From the NCBI RefSeq assembly GCF_012271765.1, contig NZ_VRKO01000010.1, positions 380,884 through 444,883 of the forward strand: a DNA stretch of 64,000 nucleotides, read 5' to 3'. Both the position numbers and the translations under genes were made by a program. The notes under the pieces were generated by a model that was not told the DNA's origin, ran no database searches, and was given only the letters and a program-made list of their open reading frames with translations. Of the stretch, positions 32,614 through 44,707 are shown one piece after another (the first letter of the stretch is position 1; each line of letters starts with the position of its first letter). The DNA is from Erwinia rhapontici. Its GTDB lineage: Bacteria > Pseudomonadota > Gammaproteobacteria > Enterobacterales > Enterobacteriaceae.

Positions 32614-33372
32614 ATGACGGAAATGCTGACGATTTTACAGCAGAACGGCATGTTGTTCCTGATGGGGCAGTATCCGAACGGCCCGCTGGGCGGGGTGCTC
32701 TGTACCTTACTGGTGTCAGTACTGGCGATTGTGTTTGCGCTGCCGCTCGGCGTACTGCTGAGCGTGGCACGTGTTTCACCTTACCGCTGGCTGCGCTGGC
32801 CAGCGACTGCCTGGGTGTACGTGCTGCGCGGCATCCCGCTGCTGATGGTGGTGTTCTGGACCTACTTTTGTCTGCCGCTGTTACTGGGGCACACCCTGAG
32901 CGGCTTCGGCACCATGCTGATCACCCTGGTGATCTATGAAAGTGCCTATATCGCGGAGATCGTCCGTGCCGGTATCCAGGCACTGCCGCCGGGGCAGTAC
33001 GAGGCATCACGTGCGCTGGGCATGAGCTACACCCGCACCTTCCGTCTGGTGATCCTGCCGCAGGCGCTCTACAACATGTTACCAAGCCTGGTCAGCCAGC
33101 TGGTCTCGATTATTAAAGACAGCACGCTGGGCTATGTGATCAACGTTCCTGAGCTGACCTTTGCGGCCAACCAGGTCAACAACCAGCTGCTGACTAAACC
33201 TTTCCAGGTGTTTGCCATTGTGGCACTGAGCTATTACATCATCTGTTTCAGTCTGACGTGGCTGGCGAACTGGCTGGAGCGGCGCATTGCGCAGAAACGT
33301 AATCGCAGCCATCCAGTGGCCTCTTCACAGTCCGGCACGTTGCTGGTGACCAAACCCGTTATTGAGGAGTAA
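32614..33372 (+). CDS. Polar amino-acid ABC transporter permease 2
   Basis: 252 residues, five helices. The EAA loop reads EASRALGMSYTRTFRLVILPQ and the family segment RGIPLLMVVFWTYFCLPLLL is present. A short charged tail extends into the cytoplasm. It is 3 bp from the ATPase gene downstream. Two unequal permeases suggest a heterodimeric channel, as in glutamate/aspartate importers. Confidence 0.9.
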   Translation: MTEMLTILQQNGMLFLMGQYPNGPLGGVLCTLLVSVLAIVFALPLGVLLSVARVSPYRWLRWPATAWVYVLRGIPLLMVVFWTYFCLPLLLGHTLSGFGTMLITLVIYESAYIAEIVRAGIQALPPGQYEASRALGMSYTRTFRLVILPQALYNMLPSLVSQLVSIIKDSTLGYVINVPELTFAANQVNNQLLTKPFQVFAIVALSYYIICFSLTWLANWLERRIAQKRNRSHPVASSQSGTLLVTKPVIEE

Positions 33373-33375
33373 GGC

Positions 33376-34113
33376 ATGCATCCGATTATCCGGTTTAATC
33401 AGGTTAATAAGTGGTATGGCGCGTATCACGCTCTGGCCGATCTCAACGCGGAAGTGAACAGCGGTGAGGTGGTGGTGGTGTGTGGCCCGTCCGGTTCTGG
33501 CAAATCTACCCTGATCCGCACCGTCAACCGCCTGGAGCCGATCCAGGAGGGGCAGATCGTGTTCGATGGTCATGATATTCACGGCAGCGGCATGCAGCAG
33601 AACAAGCTGCGGGCGCGCATTGGCTTTGTGTTCCAGAGTTTTAACCTGTTCCCGCATCTGTCGGTGGTCGACAACGTGATGCTTTCACCCGTGAAAGTGC
33701 TGGGGATGAAGCGCAGTGAAGCGAAGCAACAGGCGCTGGCTTTACTCGACCGCGTGGGTCTTGCACACAAAGCCAATGCCTGGCCCGCTCAGCTCTCCGG
33801 TGGGCAACAACAGCGCGTGGCGATTGCCCGGGCGCTGGCAATGAAGCCCCCGGTGATGCTGTTTGATGAACCGACATCGGCGCTTGACCCGGAAATGGTC
33901 GGGGAAGTGCTGAACGTGATGCGCGGTCTGGCACGGGATGGCATGACCATGATGTGTGTGACACACGAAATGAATTTTGCCCGCGAAGTGGCGGACACGG
34001 TCTGGTTTATGGATGAAGGAAAGATCCTCGAAAAAGCCCGACCTGAAGACTTTTTTACCCGGCCCGCACATGAGCGCGCCCAGCGTTTCCTGACCGATCT
34101 GCGTCAGCACTGA
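33376..34113 (+). CDS. Polar amino-acid ABC transporter ATPase (GlnQ/GltL type)
   Basis: 245 residues. Walker [10 protein letters not shown] (about 37-45), Q-loop [13 protein letters not shown], signature [15 protein letters not shown], Walker [15 protein letters not shown] and the H-loop in [10 protein letters not shown]. Everything needed for hydrolysis is intact. It energises the two permeases just upstream for amino-acid import. Confidence 0.93.
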   Translation: MHPIIRFNQVNKWYGAYHALADLNAEVNSGEVVVVCGPSGSGKSTLIRTVNRLEPIQEGQIVFDGHDIHGSGMQQNKLRARIGFVFQSFNLFPHLSVVDNVMLSPVKVLGMKRSEAKQQALALLDRVGLAHKANAWPAQLSGGQQQRVAIARALAMKPPVMLFDEPTSALDPEMVGEVLNVMRGLARDGMTMMCVTHEMNFAREVADTVWFMDEGKILEKARPEDFFTRPAHERAQRFLTDLRQH

Positions 34114-34142
34114 TCTCACCTGCACATTAACGGAGTCTGTCG

Positions 34143-34988
34143 ATGATGAATAAGAAACTTCCGCTGTCGTGGGCGATCTGCCTGCCCTTACTGCTGAGTG
34201 CCACCCTGTCTGCGCAGGCTGATACGCTGTCTGATATTGCCAGCCGTGGTCAGCTTAACTGTGGCGTTTACGCTGATGTCCCGCCGTTCTCCTCACCGGA
34301 TCCGAAAACCCGTCAGCTGGTGGGGATGGATGTTGACCTGTGCCAGGCGCTGGCGGGTCAACTGGGAGTCAAGGTGAACCTGATGCCGGTTTCCGTCGAA
34401 GCCCGTATCGCGGTGCTGACGACCGGGCGCGTGGATGTGCTGATCGCCAACCTCGCTTACACCAAAAGCCGTGCTGCGCAGATCCAGTTCAGCGATCCGT
34501 ACTACATTGCGAAAGAGGTGCTGGTGGTGAAAAGCCCCAATGCCGATAAAACCCCGGCAGACTTCAAAGGCAAGCGCCTGAGTTCAACGAAAGGTTCCAC
34601 CTCAGAACAATCCATTCGCATGGCGCAGGCTAAGCCGGTGACGTTCCAGGATACCGCATCGGCCTACTTAGCACTGCAACAGAATAAATCCGTGGGTTTT
34701 GTCACCAACGGTATGACCGCCACTCAACTGGTGAACCGCGCTGCGGCTGACAATATCAAGCTGGCGATGATCAAAGAGCCGATGGCGCTGGAACCGGTCG
34801 CCGTTGGGATGAAAAAAGGCGATGAGGCGCTGCTGACCAAAGTGAATGCCGGATTGAGGGCGATGGAGCAGGGTGGTGAAATTGACCGCATCTGGAACCG
34901 CTGGCTGGGGCCGGACACCGAATACAAAATGGTGCGTGAAGAGAAAGTGCAGCCGCTGAGTGAGCTGAAATTCGTGCCGCTGGAGTAG
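34143..34988 (+). CDS. Polar amino-acid ABC transporter substrate-binding protein
   Basis: 281 residues with a signal peptide to about residue 26 (LLLSATLSAQA). SBP_bac_3 features: LNCGVYADVPPFSS, LVGMDVDLCQALA, RVDVLIANLAYTKSRAAQIQFS and DPYYIAKEVLVV, as in glutamate/glutamine/cystine binders. The carboxylate-binding arginine region (TKSRA) is kept, consistent with an amino acid or a related acid. Unusually the binding-protein gene is last in the operon. The right repeat copy begins 44 bp after its stop. Confidence 0.9.
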   Translation: MMNKKLPLSWAICLPLLLSATLSAQADTLSDIASRGQLNCGVYADVPPFSSPDPKTRQLVGMDVDLCQALAGQLGVKVNLMPVSVEARIAVLTTGRVDVLIANLAYTKSRAAQIQFSDPYYIAKEVLVVKSPNADKTPADFKGKRLSSTKGSTSEQSIRMAQAKPVTFQDTASAYLALQQNKSVGFVTNGMTATQLVNRAAADNIKLAMIKEPMALEPVAVGMKKGDEALLTKVNAGLRAMEQGGEIDRIWNRWLGPDTEYKMVREEKVQPLSELKFVPLE

Positions 34989-35032
34989 CACGGGAGGGAC
35001 TTCCCCTGACCCGGGGTGATGGTCTGCACGAC

Positions 35033-35092
35033 GGTCAACGTTAAGGTCAACGTCAAGGTCAACGTCAAGGTCAACGTTAAGGTCAACGTCAA
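35033..35092 (-). repeat. Five 12-bp tandem repeats GGTCAACGT(C/T)AA
   Basis: Five head-to-tail units; units 1 and 4 have GTTAA and the others GTCAA. It corresponds to the TTGACG array of copy 1, but with a doubled unit (TTGACGTTGACC on the other strand). Confidence 0.95.
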
Positions 35093-35431
35093 GGGCGTTT
35101 CGCTTTCCCGCTGCGCGGGCTGAGCGACCAAAGGGCGGCAGTCGCCCCGCCCTTTGGAATCCGGGCTTGCGGCAGGCGCTGCGTCCACTGCGTGGATACC
35201 TTCGCAAGCGCCGTTCACCGACGTACCGGTCGTGACGGCACATCCCTGTGCCGGCTCTCCCTCTCACCGCCGTCCTGGCGGTTCGTCCTGGTTCACTGCG
35301 CTTCCTCAGCGCTGCTGAATGCCGCCTCAACGTCAAAATCCAAACCCAGGTCAAAAACCCAAATTAATCAGCAGAGTCAGTTATGTCGTGGCAGTTTTAA
35401 AACCCACTGCGAGCAACGGTTCTGCGGGGAT

Positions 35432-35534
35432 GGGGCCAGTTTGAGGTAAGCCGGACGTCACGCGGCAGGGACGCCGCGTGCCGAGGCCCGCAGGGATGCG
35501 TCTTTTGCCGATCCGGCGTGCTCAAACTGGCCCC
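35432..35534 (-). repeat. 103-bp hairpin unit, copy 2
   Basis: Ends GGGGCCAGTTTGAG and CTCAAACTGGCCCC as in copy 1. The inner stem is CACGCGGC/GCCGCGTG (35459-35466 with 35473-35480), where copy 1 has CACGCGAC/GTCGCGTG: one base pair changed on both sides. Confidence 0.9.
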
Positions 35535-35578
35535 GAACCTGAAGCCAGACTGCCAGCCATTCATTTTTGTGGGGCTCA

Positions 35579-35614
35579 CTCAGGGGACGACCTTTTTTTC
35601 GGTCGTCCCCTGAG
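35579..35614. repeat. Perfect 14-bp inverted repeat with T-rich loop
   Basis: CTCAGGGGACGACC and GGTCGTCCCCTGAG are fully complementary around TTTTTTTC. It begins a few bases right of repeat copy 2 and resembles the 27969-27995 hairpin in stem and loop. It may act as a terminator for the importer operon. Confidence 0.7.
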
Positions 35615-35770
35615 GTCAGCTGGTTGCCGGAACAGAGGCGTACCTCGACGTTTATTCGCTAAAACATGCGAGCCAGATCCCATTTTGTTATGGGAGTCAT
35701 TGCCAGTTAATGCCGGAAATGATGATAATCGCGGCGCAACGGCTTTACAGGTTGCCCCCATTTTTTATTG

Positions 35771-35858
35771 CGGCATGTCACTGGTAAAGCAGGCAAGACC
35801 AAAATAAAAATGCATGACCTCTTTATTGAGGCGCATTTTTATTTTGGTCTTTTTTTTT
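35771..35858 (+). promoter_or_regulatory. BglG-type ribonucleic antiterminator (RAT) and overlapping terminator
   Basis: Bases 35771-35800 end in GCAGGCAAGACC and closely follow the bgl RAT pattern (GGATTGTTACTGC...GGCAAAACC). They overlap the 5' arm of a long terminator: AGACCAAAATAAAAATGC (35796-35813) pairs with GCATTTTTATTTTGGTCT (35833-35850), followed by nine T. This is the expected target of the BglG-like protein encoded at 39223. Confidence 0.85.
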
Positions 35859-35870
35859 GGTTTTTTTTGA

Positions 35871-39178
<3,308 letters not shown>

Positions 39179-39222
39179 AACAGAGCGCACAATCAGCAGC
39201 ACAGGGGCCGGATGGCAGCACG

Positions 39223-40089
39223 ATGGATAAAATGACCGTAGCAAAGGTGCTGAATAACAGTCTGGTGCTCTCCAGCACCGCTGACCATGACGAAGTCATC
39301 GTGATGGGGAAGGGCATCGGCTTTAACAGTAAGGTGGGTGATACGCTGGATGCGTCACAGATTGAGAAGATCTTTATCGTGCAGGGAAGCCAGACCCGCC
39401 GCGACTATCTGCGGGTGATTGAAAACGCGCCGGAGTCTTTGCTGCCGCTGGTGCAGGAGCTGCTCGATCGTGCCAGCGCCCAGTTAAACAGCCGGCTGAG
39501 TGAGCAGCTGTTTTTTACGCTGGTGGACCATATCAGCTTTGCTGTTGAGCGTTTTACAAAAGGGATTGCCATCCAGAACCGGCTGCTGTTTGAGGTAAAA
39601 CGTTTTTATCCGCGTGAATTTGCCGTGGCGCAACAGGCGGTGCGGCAGCTTAACCAGCAGTTGAATATTGACCTGCCGGAAGAGGAGGCCGGGAATATTG
39701 CCTTCCATCTGGTTAACGGGCAAACCGATGTGCAAAACATGGAAACCACGCTGCTGTCGGTGAAGATGCTGAAAGATATTTTCAATATCATCAAGTATCA
39801 CTTTCGCGTGGAGATCAACCGGGACTCCCTGAACTACCAGCGCTTCCTGACCCACCTGCAATTTTTTATTCAACGGATGGTGGAGGGGCGGCAGATCGCC
39901 AATAAAGACGATTTTATTTTCACCCAGGTCAAGGCTGAATATCCCGATCACTATCGCGCCAGTCAGCTGATTGGCGAATATGTGTTTAACCTGTTGCAGG
40001 TGTCATTAACCAACGATGAGCTGCTGTATCTGATTATTCATCTGGTGCGCATTGTGACGCCGGATGAGGATCTGCCCCAAACAGAATAA
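39223..40089 (+). CDS. BglG/LicT-family transcriptional antiterminator
   Basis: 288 residues. N-terminal RNA-binding CAT domain (about 3-58, with AKVLNNSLVLSS and VIVMGKGIGFNSKVGD) and two PRD domains (about 75-170 and 180-285) carrying regulatory histidines (LVDHISFAVER, NIAFHLVNGQ, IIKYHFRVEI, LIIHLVRI). It should bind the RAT at 35771-35800 and let transcription continue when beta-glucosides are present. Here it is last in the operon, unlike E. coli bglG, which is first; expression therefore depends on read-through or on a promoter in the 44-bp gap. Confidence 0.92.
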   Translation: MDKMTVAKVLNNSLVLSSTADHDEVIVMGKGIGFNSKVGDTLDASQIEKIFIVQGSQTRRDYLRVIENAPESLLPLVQELLDRASAQLNSRLSEQLFFTLVDHISFAVERFTKGIAIQNRLLFEVKRFYPREFAVAQQAVRQLNQQLNIDLPEEEAGNIAFHLVNGQTDVQNMETTLLSVKMLKDIFNIIKYHFRVEINRDSLNYQRFLTHLQFFIQRMVEGRQIANKDDFIFTQVKAEYPDHYRASQLIGEYVFNLLQVSLTNDELLYLIIHLVRIVTPDEDLPQTE

Positions 40090-40090
40090 G

Positions 40091-40119
40091 TCCGGCTAGC
40101 GGCCGGATTATTTTCTTTT
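40091..40119. terminator. Terminator between convergent bglG-like and rpiR-like genes
   Basis: TCCGGC and GCCGGA pair around TAGCG, then a T-rich stretch (TTATTTTCTTTT) follows. The stop of the convergent RpiR gene lies directly at its right side. Confidence 0.7.
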
Positions 40120-40968
40120 GTGGGCGACAGACATCATCGTGCGGTTGAGCTGTTGCTCGGCATGAGCATAATCACTTTGCGCCACCACCACGAACAGGGC
40201 ATCCAGAATGTTGAGCTGGGCGACGCGTGCGGCGGCGTTTTCACCGGTGAGTGGAGACCCCCGTGCCGTGGAGCACAATACCGTATCGGCCAGATTGGCC
40301 AGCGGCGAGCCGGAATAATTAGTAATAGCGATCACCGGCACCTGGTTGGCCTGTGCGGCTTTAACGGCTTCGAGAATATCTTTGGTCTGGCCGGAATGCG
40401 AAATCGCCAGCACCACATCATTTTTACCCAGTAATGAGGCTGACATCAGCATCATATGGGGATCATCCCAGGCGGTGGCGCGCGCACCAATACGCAGAAA
40501 TTTATGCACCGCATCGCGGGCGATTTGTGCTGACCCTCCGAAGCCATAAAAATCACGCTGTTGCGCTTTCGCCAGCAGTTCGGCAGCACGTTCAAAGGCT
40601 TTCATATCGAGGATCGCCAGGGTTTCTTCCAGCGCCTGCGCCGAAGTGCGAAACACCTTGGTGACAATTTCCGCTGCCGTATCCGTCGGGGAGACTTCCT
40701 GATGCATTTCGGTGATCGGCAGGCGATTATATTCCGCCGCTTTACTGCGCAACTCTCTGAAGCCACTGAAGCCCAGTTTTTTTGCTGTTTTGACCACCAT
40801 GGCTTCAGACATGTCGCACTGGCTGGCCACGTCTTTCAGGGCAACCCGTTCATGAAAGTCGTTTGAGAGCACCGCGTTGACCAGTTTCGTTTCCAGCGGG
40901 GTCAGCAGCGACACCATCATGCGTAACCGGGGGCCAATCGAACTTGCATCATCGGCAGAGTTGACCAT
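40108..40968 (-). CDS. MurR/RpiR-family repressor of the leftward sugar ABC locus
   Basis: 286 residues from the ATG at 40968, with AAGGTG upstream; a longer ORF to 41094 has no ribosome site. N-terminal HTH_6 domain (about 15-85, with ASQCDMSEAMVVKTAKKLGFSGFREL) and C-terminal SIS domain (about 125-255, with FYGFGGSAQIARDA and LAISHSGQTKDI) that binds a sugar phosphate. It is the last gene of the leftward importer transcript and a paralogue of the repressor at 51939-52796. Confidence 0.9.
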   Translation of the reverse strand: MVNSADDASSIGPRLRMMVSLLTPLETKLVNAVLSNDFHERVALKDVASQCDMSEAMVVKTAKKLGFSGFRELRSKAAEYNRLPITEMHQEVSPTDTAAEIVTKVFRTSAQALEETLAILDMKAFERAAELLAKAQQRDFYGFGGSAQIARDAVHKFLRIGARATAWDDPHMMLMSASLLGKNDVVLAISHSGQTKDILEAVKAAQANQVPVIAITNYSGSPLANLADTVLCSTARGSPLTGENAAARVAQLNILDALFVVVAQSDYAHAEQQLNRTMMSVAHKRK

Positions 40969-41047
40969 GAGACACCTTATTTCCTTACTCAGTGTGTTAA
41001 CGCGTAAACATATCATGACCCATAGAGTGGGGCTAATGTAATGATTT

Positions 41048-41078
41048 CCCACATTGATCGGGTGACGATCAATGTGGG
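41048..41078 (-). promoter_or_regulatory. Hairpin between the distal permease gene and rpiR
   Basis: CCCACATTGATC (41048-41059) and GATCAATGTGGG (41067-41078) are perfectly complementary over 12 bp with loop GGGTGAC. There is no T-run, so it may lower or stabilise, rather than block, transcription into the repressor gene. Confidence 0.6.
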
Positions 41079-41103
41079 TCATCTGTACGTCCATGAGGGG
41101 TCG

Positions 41104-42144
41104 TCAGACCTTATAAGCCCGTGTCGCCGTCTTCGCTTTCGCGCGTTCAGACATCCACTCTTTCAGCACCAGACCGCCGGAGGCCAGCAGCAGGATCGCC
41201 CCCCACAGCGCCAGCGTAATAAACTGGCTGAGATCGAGCAGGATGGATGCCGTCGACATCAGTTGCAGGATCAGCAGCGACAGGATCACGCCGCTCACTC
41301 TGCCAAATCCCCCTAAGGGATCTACGCCACCCAGCACCACTGCGAGGATCGCCACCAGCAGGTAGCTTTCACCATAGGCCGCATTAGCCGAATCGAAGCG
41401 TGCCATCATGATGATCCCTGCGACACCGGCTAACAGGGAAGCGATCAGGTAGACCCAGACCAGACTGCGTCGTGTATTGATGCCGGAATACTGTGCTGCC
41501 CGCTCGTTGGAACCTATCATCGCAATAGCATTACCCAGCGGGGTTTTATTGACGAAGATGCTTAACGGGACGATGACGGCGGCAAAAATAAGCAGCGCCA
41601 CGGGAATGCCGAGCAGCGTGCCATTACCGATAAAGACAATCGGCTCAGGGAAACCGGAGATCACATTGCCATGGCTGATACCAATCGCCAGCCCTTTCGC
41701 CGCGGTCATGGTGCCGAGGGTGGCCAGCATCGGTGGCACTCGCACGTACGCCACCAGTATGCCGTTGAGCAAGCCTACCAGCGCGGCGACCACCAGCCCG
41801 GCACCGATCGCCGCAAACTGGACCATGCCCCAGGCCACACCCTGAGTTTCAGGGATCAGAGCGGCCAGCATATAGGCCACCGTCAGGGCGCACAGGTTAG
41901 CCGTGGCGATAATCGACAGGTCGATACCGCCAGACAGCATCGGGATCATCATGGCCAGCGCCAGGAATCCCAGCTCGGGGAGCTGAAAGCCCATCGACTG
42001 CAGCCCGGCGATGCCAAACAGTTTGTTGCCTTCCAGCAGGCCAAGGCCGATGACCATCAGGGCCAGCATCACCAGCAGGCGGGCATTGGTGGCCCCTACG
42101 CGGTGATGCAGGTTATCTAACAGGCTGTTGTTATGATTTTTCAT
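41104..42144 (-). CDS. Sugar ABC transporter permease (RbsC family), leftward system
   Basis: 346 residues, about nine to ten helices. Family blocks: MMIPMLSGGIDLSIIATANLCAL, MLATLGTMTAAKGLAIGIS and AILAVVLGGVDPLGGFGRVSG. It overlaps the other permease by 4 bp. Two permease genes and one ATPase resemble the layout of the lsr and rha-type importers. The transported sugar is unknown. Confidence 0.9.
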   Translation of the reverse strand: MKNHNNSLLDNLHHRVGATNARLLVMLALMVIGLGLLEGNKLFGIAGLQSMGFQLPELGFLALAMMIPMLSGGIDLSIIATANLCALTVAYMLAALIPETQGVAWGMVQFAAIGAGLVVAALVGLLNGILVAYVRVPPMLATLGTMTAAKGLAIGISHGNVISGFPEPIVFIGNGTLLGIPVALLIFAAVIVPLSIFVNKTPLGNAIAMIGSNERAAQYSGINTRRSLVWVYLIASLLAGVAGIIMMARFDSANAAYGESYLLVAILAVVLGGVDPLGGFGRVSGVILSLLILQLMSTASILLDLSQFITLALWGAILLLASGGLVLKEWMSERAKAKTATRAYKV

Positions 42145-43142
42145 GATGCCACTCCGGGTTCTGCCTGCTTGTGACGTTTGCGCGTTTCTCTCGCCATCAT
42201 GATCATCGCGGTGATGATCACCAGACCGGTACTGAACAGCGACCAGTACGACGACACGCCGAGCAGGATCAGCCCATTTTGCAGAATCGCGATCAGCGCC
42301 AGCCCGAGTACGGTACCCAGCACCGTACCGGAACCGCCGGTCAGACTGGCACCGCCAATGACCACGGCCGCCACCACATCCAGTTCGCGTCCGACCAGCG
42401 CGGTAGGCGATACGGATTGCACCAGTTGCGCCTGCACCAGTGACGCAATGCCTGCCAGCGCCCCCATATAGCCGTATACCAGCATATTCAATCGGTAAAC
42501 GTTAAACCCCACGCGCTGCGCCGCATCAGGATTGCCGCCCATGGCGTAGATTTGACGGCCTACATTGCTGCGGTTAAGCAGCAGCCAGGTCAGCAGGAAG
42601 GCCAGGAACATGGCGATAATCTGGAAGTTCACGGCGTAAGGAATGCCGTCAGCATCGGTATGAAAAACAAATTCAAAGCCCGCCGTAAACCAGTCCGGCA
42701 GGGCAAAGATGTCAGCACCGCCGGTGACGGTCAGTAAAATGCCAAAGAACACGTTCAGCGTGGCGATGGTGATAATCAGCGCCGAGGTTCTGAGCGAATT
42801 CACCAGCAGGCCGTTAATCAGCCCAAGTGCGACCCCGAGCCCGACAGCGATGGCGAAAACCCCCACCCAGCCGATGCCGTAGTGGTTGGCCACCGTCAGT
42901 GCGGCAAACTGAGTAATCGAGGCCGTGGCCGCAAAGGAGATATCAATGCCTCCCGTGATGATCACCACCAGCAGGCCGACGGCGAGGATACCGATAAATG
43001 ATGTTGCCCCAAGGACATCCACCAGGTTTTGCAGCGAGGCAAACTCCGGGGTGAACAGGGTGAGGAAGATCACCATCAGCGTGATAACAATCAGCAACCG
43101 GCACTCGTGGGTGTGGATGAAACGCTGGAAAAAATCACGCAT
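42141..43142 (-). CDS. Sugar ABC transporter permease (RbsC family), leftward system
   Basis: 333 residues, about nine helices. Motifs: VVIITGGIDISFAATASITQFAA, GLINGLLVNSLRTSALIITIATL and VVAAVVIGGASLTGGSGTVLGT. It overlaps the ATPase gene by 8 bp and the next permease by 4 bp, so the three are translated together. It probably forms a heterodimeric channel with the protein at 41104. Confidence 0.9.
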   Translation of the reverse strand: MRDFFQRFIHTHECRLLIVITLMVIFLTLFTPEFASLQNLVDVLGATSFIGILAVGLLVVIITGGIDISFAATASITQFAALTVANHYGIGWVGVFAIAVGLGVALGLINGLLVNSLRTSALIITIATLNVFFGILLTVTGGADIFALPDWFTAGFEFVFHTDADGIPYAVNFQIIAMFLAFLLTWLLLNRSNVGRQIYAMGGNPDAAQRVGFNVYRLNMLVYGYMGALAGIASLVQAQLVQSVSPTALVGRELDVVAAVVIGGASLTGGSGTVLGTVLGLALIAILQNGLILLGVSSYWSLFSTGLVIITAMIMMARETRKRHKQAEPGVAS

Positions 43143-44619
43143 TGACCGCCTCCTTCAATTCTTCTTCCGAGCAGCGACCTGGAATATATTCGCCGTTAAG
43201 CCGCCCGGCACGCATTACCAGCACGCGATCGCTGTGATAGTAAATTTCCGGGATTTCATCCGAAATCATGATGATGGCAATGCCCTGTGCGGCAAGGTTT
43301 CTGATTACGGCGTAAATTCCGTCTTTGGCGTGGATGTCCACGCCGACGGTCGGGCTGTCGAGTATTAGCAGGCTGGGGTTCGTCGCCAGCCATTTGGCGA
43401 GCACCACGCGCTGCTGGTTGCCGCCGGACAGCGTTTTCACTTTGTTCTCAGGATTGCCTGCTTTGATGGTCAGGGCGTCGATGCCGTGACGCACGGTGTC
43501 TGCATAGAGATCATCACGAATAAAACCGATTTTGTTGACCAGTTTTTCAATCACCGACAGGGTGATATTGGTGCTGATGGACTGTTCCAACACCAGCCCG
43601 AGTGCCAGGCGATCTTCTGACAGATAAGCGATGCCGCGTTGAATGGCATCCCTGTTGGATCGCATTACTGCGACTTCACCATTCACGATAATCTCACCCT
43701 GTTCAGGGCGGGTGAGGCCAAACAGCGACAGCGCCAGCTCAGTGCGCCCGGAGCCGAGTAACCCGGTCAGACCAAGGATTTCGCCCCGGCGGACATCAAG
43801 GGTAATGTCGTGATATTCATCTTTGCGAGACAGCCCGCGAACCTCCAGCACGGTGTCGGTTTCCGGGCGATCTTTGGCAGCACACTGGTAGCTGAACTCT
43901 TTACCGGTCATCAGGGTGGCCAGCTTGCGGTCGGACATCTCTCTGGCATCATAAGTGCCGAGCATTTTGCCATCGCGCATCACGGTAACCCGGTCGGCAA
44001 TTTCCAGCACTTCATCCAGACGGTGACTGACGAAAACGATGGTGATACCGCGTTCTTTCAGTTGCAGTGTCAGCTTCAGCAGGGCATCCACTTCGTGACG
44101 CGTCAGCGAGGAGGTGGGTTCATCCATAATCACCAGCCGCGCATCGGCAGCCATTGCCCGGCAGATAGCGACCAGCTGGCGTTGCGCGATAGAAATATCG
44201 GCCACTTTGTCGCCGAGTGGCAGCGAAACGCCGATGCGCTGCATGGCATCGCGGGCGAGCTGATGAACCTGTTTCCAGTTCACCTGGCGCAGGCCCCCCG
44301 CGTGCAGACCAATGGCAATGTTCTCGGCCACGGTCAGGTTGGGAAACAGTGACAGATCCTGATAAATCACCTGAACGCCAAGGCGGGTGCTTTCTACCGG
44401 CGTCAGGTGACTGATGCGATCCCCGGCAATGGTAATGTGCCCGCCGGGTTCAGGTTGATGCACCCCGGACATGATTTTAATGAGTGTGGATTTACCGCAG
44501 CCATTCTGCCCGCACAGGCAGTGCACCTCGCCTTTTTCTAGCGTGAGATTGACGTTCGACAGGGCATGAACCCCGCCAAATATTTTTGATATTCCATTCA
44601 GCTGTAAAAAAACGGACAT
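43135..44619 (-). CDS. Sugar ABC transporter ATPase (two-domain RbsA type), leftward system
   Basis: 494 residues with two nucleotide-binding halves. First half: Walker A GQNGCGKSTL, a weak signature (SIAQRQLVAICRAM) and Walker B LVIMDEPTSSLT. Second half: degenerate Walker A GLLGSGRTELAL, full signature LSGGNQQRVVLAKWL, and Walker B LLILDSPTVGVD where the catalytic glutamate is serine. An unequal pair of sites is usual in RbsA-type ATPases. It energises the two permeases directly downstream. Confidence 0.92.
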   Translation of the reverse strand: MSVFLQLNGISKIFGGVHALSNVNLTLEKGEVHCLCGQNGCGKSTLIKIMSGVHQPEPGGHITIAGDRISHLTPVESTRLGVQVIYQDLSLFPNLTVAENIAIGLHAGGLRQVNWKQVHQLARDAMQRIGVSLPLGDKVADISIAQRQLVAICRAMAADARLVIMDEPTSSLTRHEVDALLKLTLQLKERGITIVFVSHRLDEVLEIADRVTVMRDGKMLGTYDAREMSDRKLATLMTGKEFSYQCAAKDRPETDTVLEVRGLSRKDEYHDITLDVRRGEILGLTGLLGSGRTELALSLFGLTRPEQGEIIVNGEVAVMRSNRDAIQRGIAYLSEDRLALGLVLEQSISTNITLSVIEKLVNKIGFIRDDLYADTVRHGIDALTIKAGNPENKVKTLSGGNQQRVVLAKWLATNPSLLILDSPTVGVDIHAKDGIYAVIRNLAAQGIAIIMISDEIPEIYYHSDRVLVMRAGRLNGEYIPGRCSEEELKEAVNA

Positions 44620-44657
44620 CAGGCTACCCCTTTCATTAATTTAGGGTACAAGGAATC

Positions 44658-44685
44658 GGCATCGGGCTCCCTGGAGCCCGATGCC
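44658..44685 (-). promoter_or_regulatory. Perfect 13-bp hairpin after the binding-protein gene
   Basis: GGCATCGGGCTCC and GGAGCCCGATGCC pair fully around CT, 23 bp past the binding-protein stop and 38 bp before the ATPase. Such hairpins usually protect the upstream mRNA so the binding protein is made in excess over the membrane parts. Confidence 0.75.
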
Positions 44686-44707
44686 TGTCAATAATTAACG
44701 GTGTGTT

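Larger units (their letters stand above)
35033..35572 (-). repeat. Structured repeat element, copy 2 (inverted partner of 24192-24740)
   Basis: Same order as copy 1 read on the minus strand: hairpin unit (35432-35534), divergent middle, conserved block to 35093, then tandem repeats (35033-35092). Blocks are almost identical to copy 1 except for paired changes in hairpins and a diverged middle. It lies just downstream of the rightward importer operon, so both outward-reading cassette transcripts end in the same element in the same orientation relative to transcription. Short open frames inside are not conserved between the copies. Confidence 0.9.

Noticed and set aside
35033..35092. Regular 12-bp repeats considered as a CRISPR-like array
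   Set aside because: There are no spacers and no cas genes; it is a simple tandem repeat.
34668..35354. Open frame on the minus strand over repeat copy 2, reaching into the binding-protein gene
   Set aside because: It overlaps the real substrate-binding-protein gene antisense and contains the DVDLNVDLDVD run made by the tandem repeats; not a gene.
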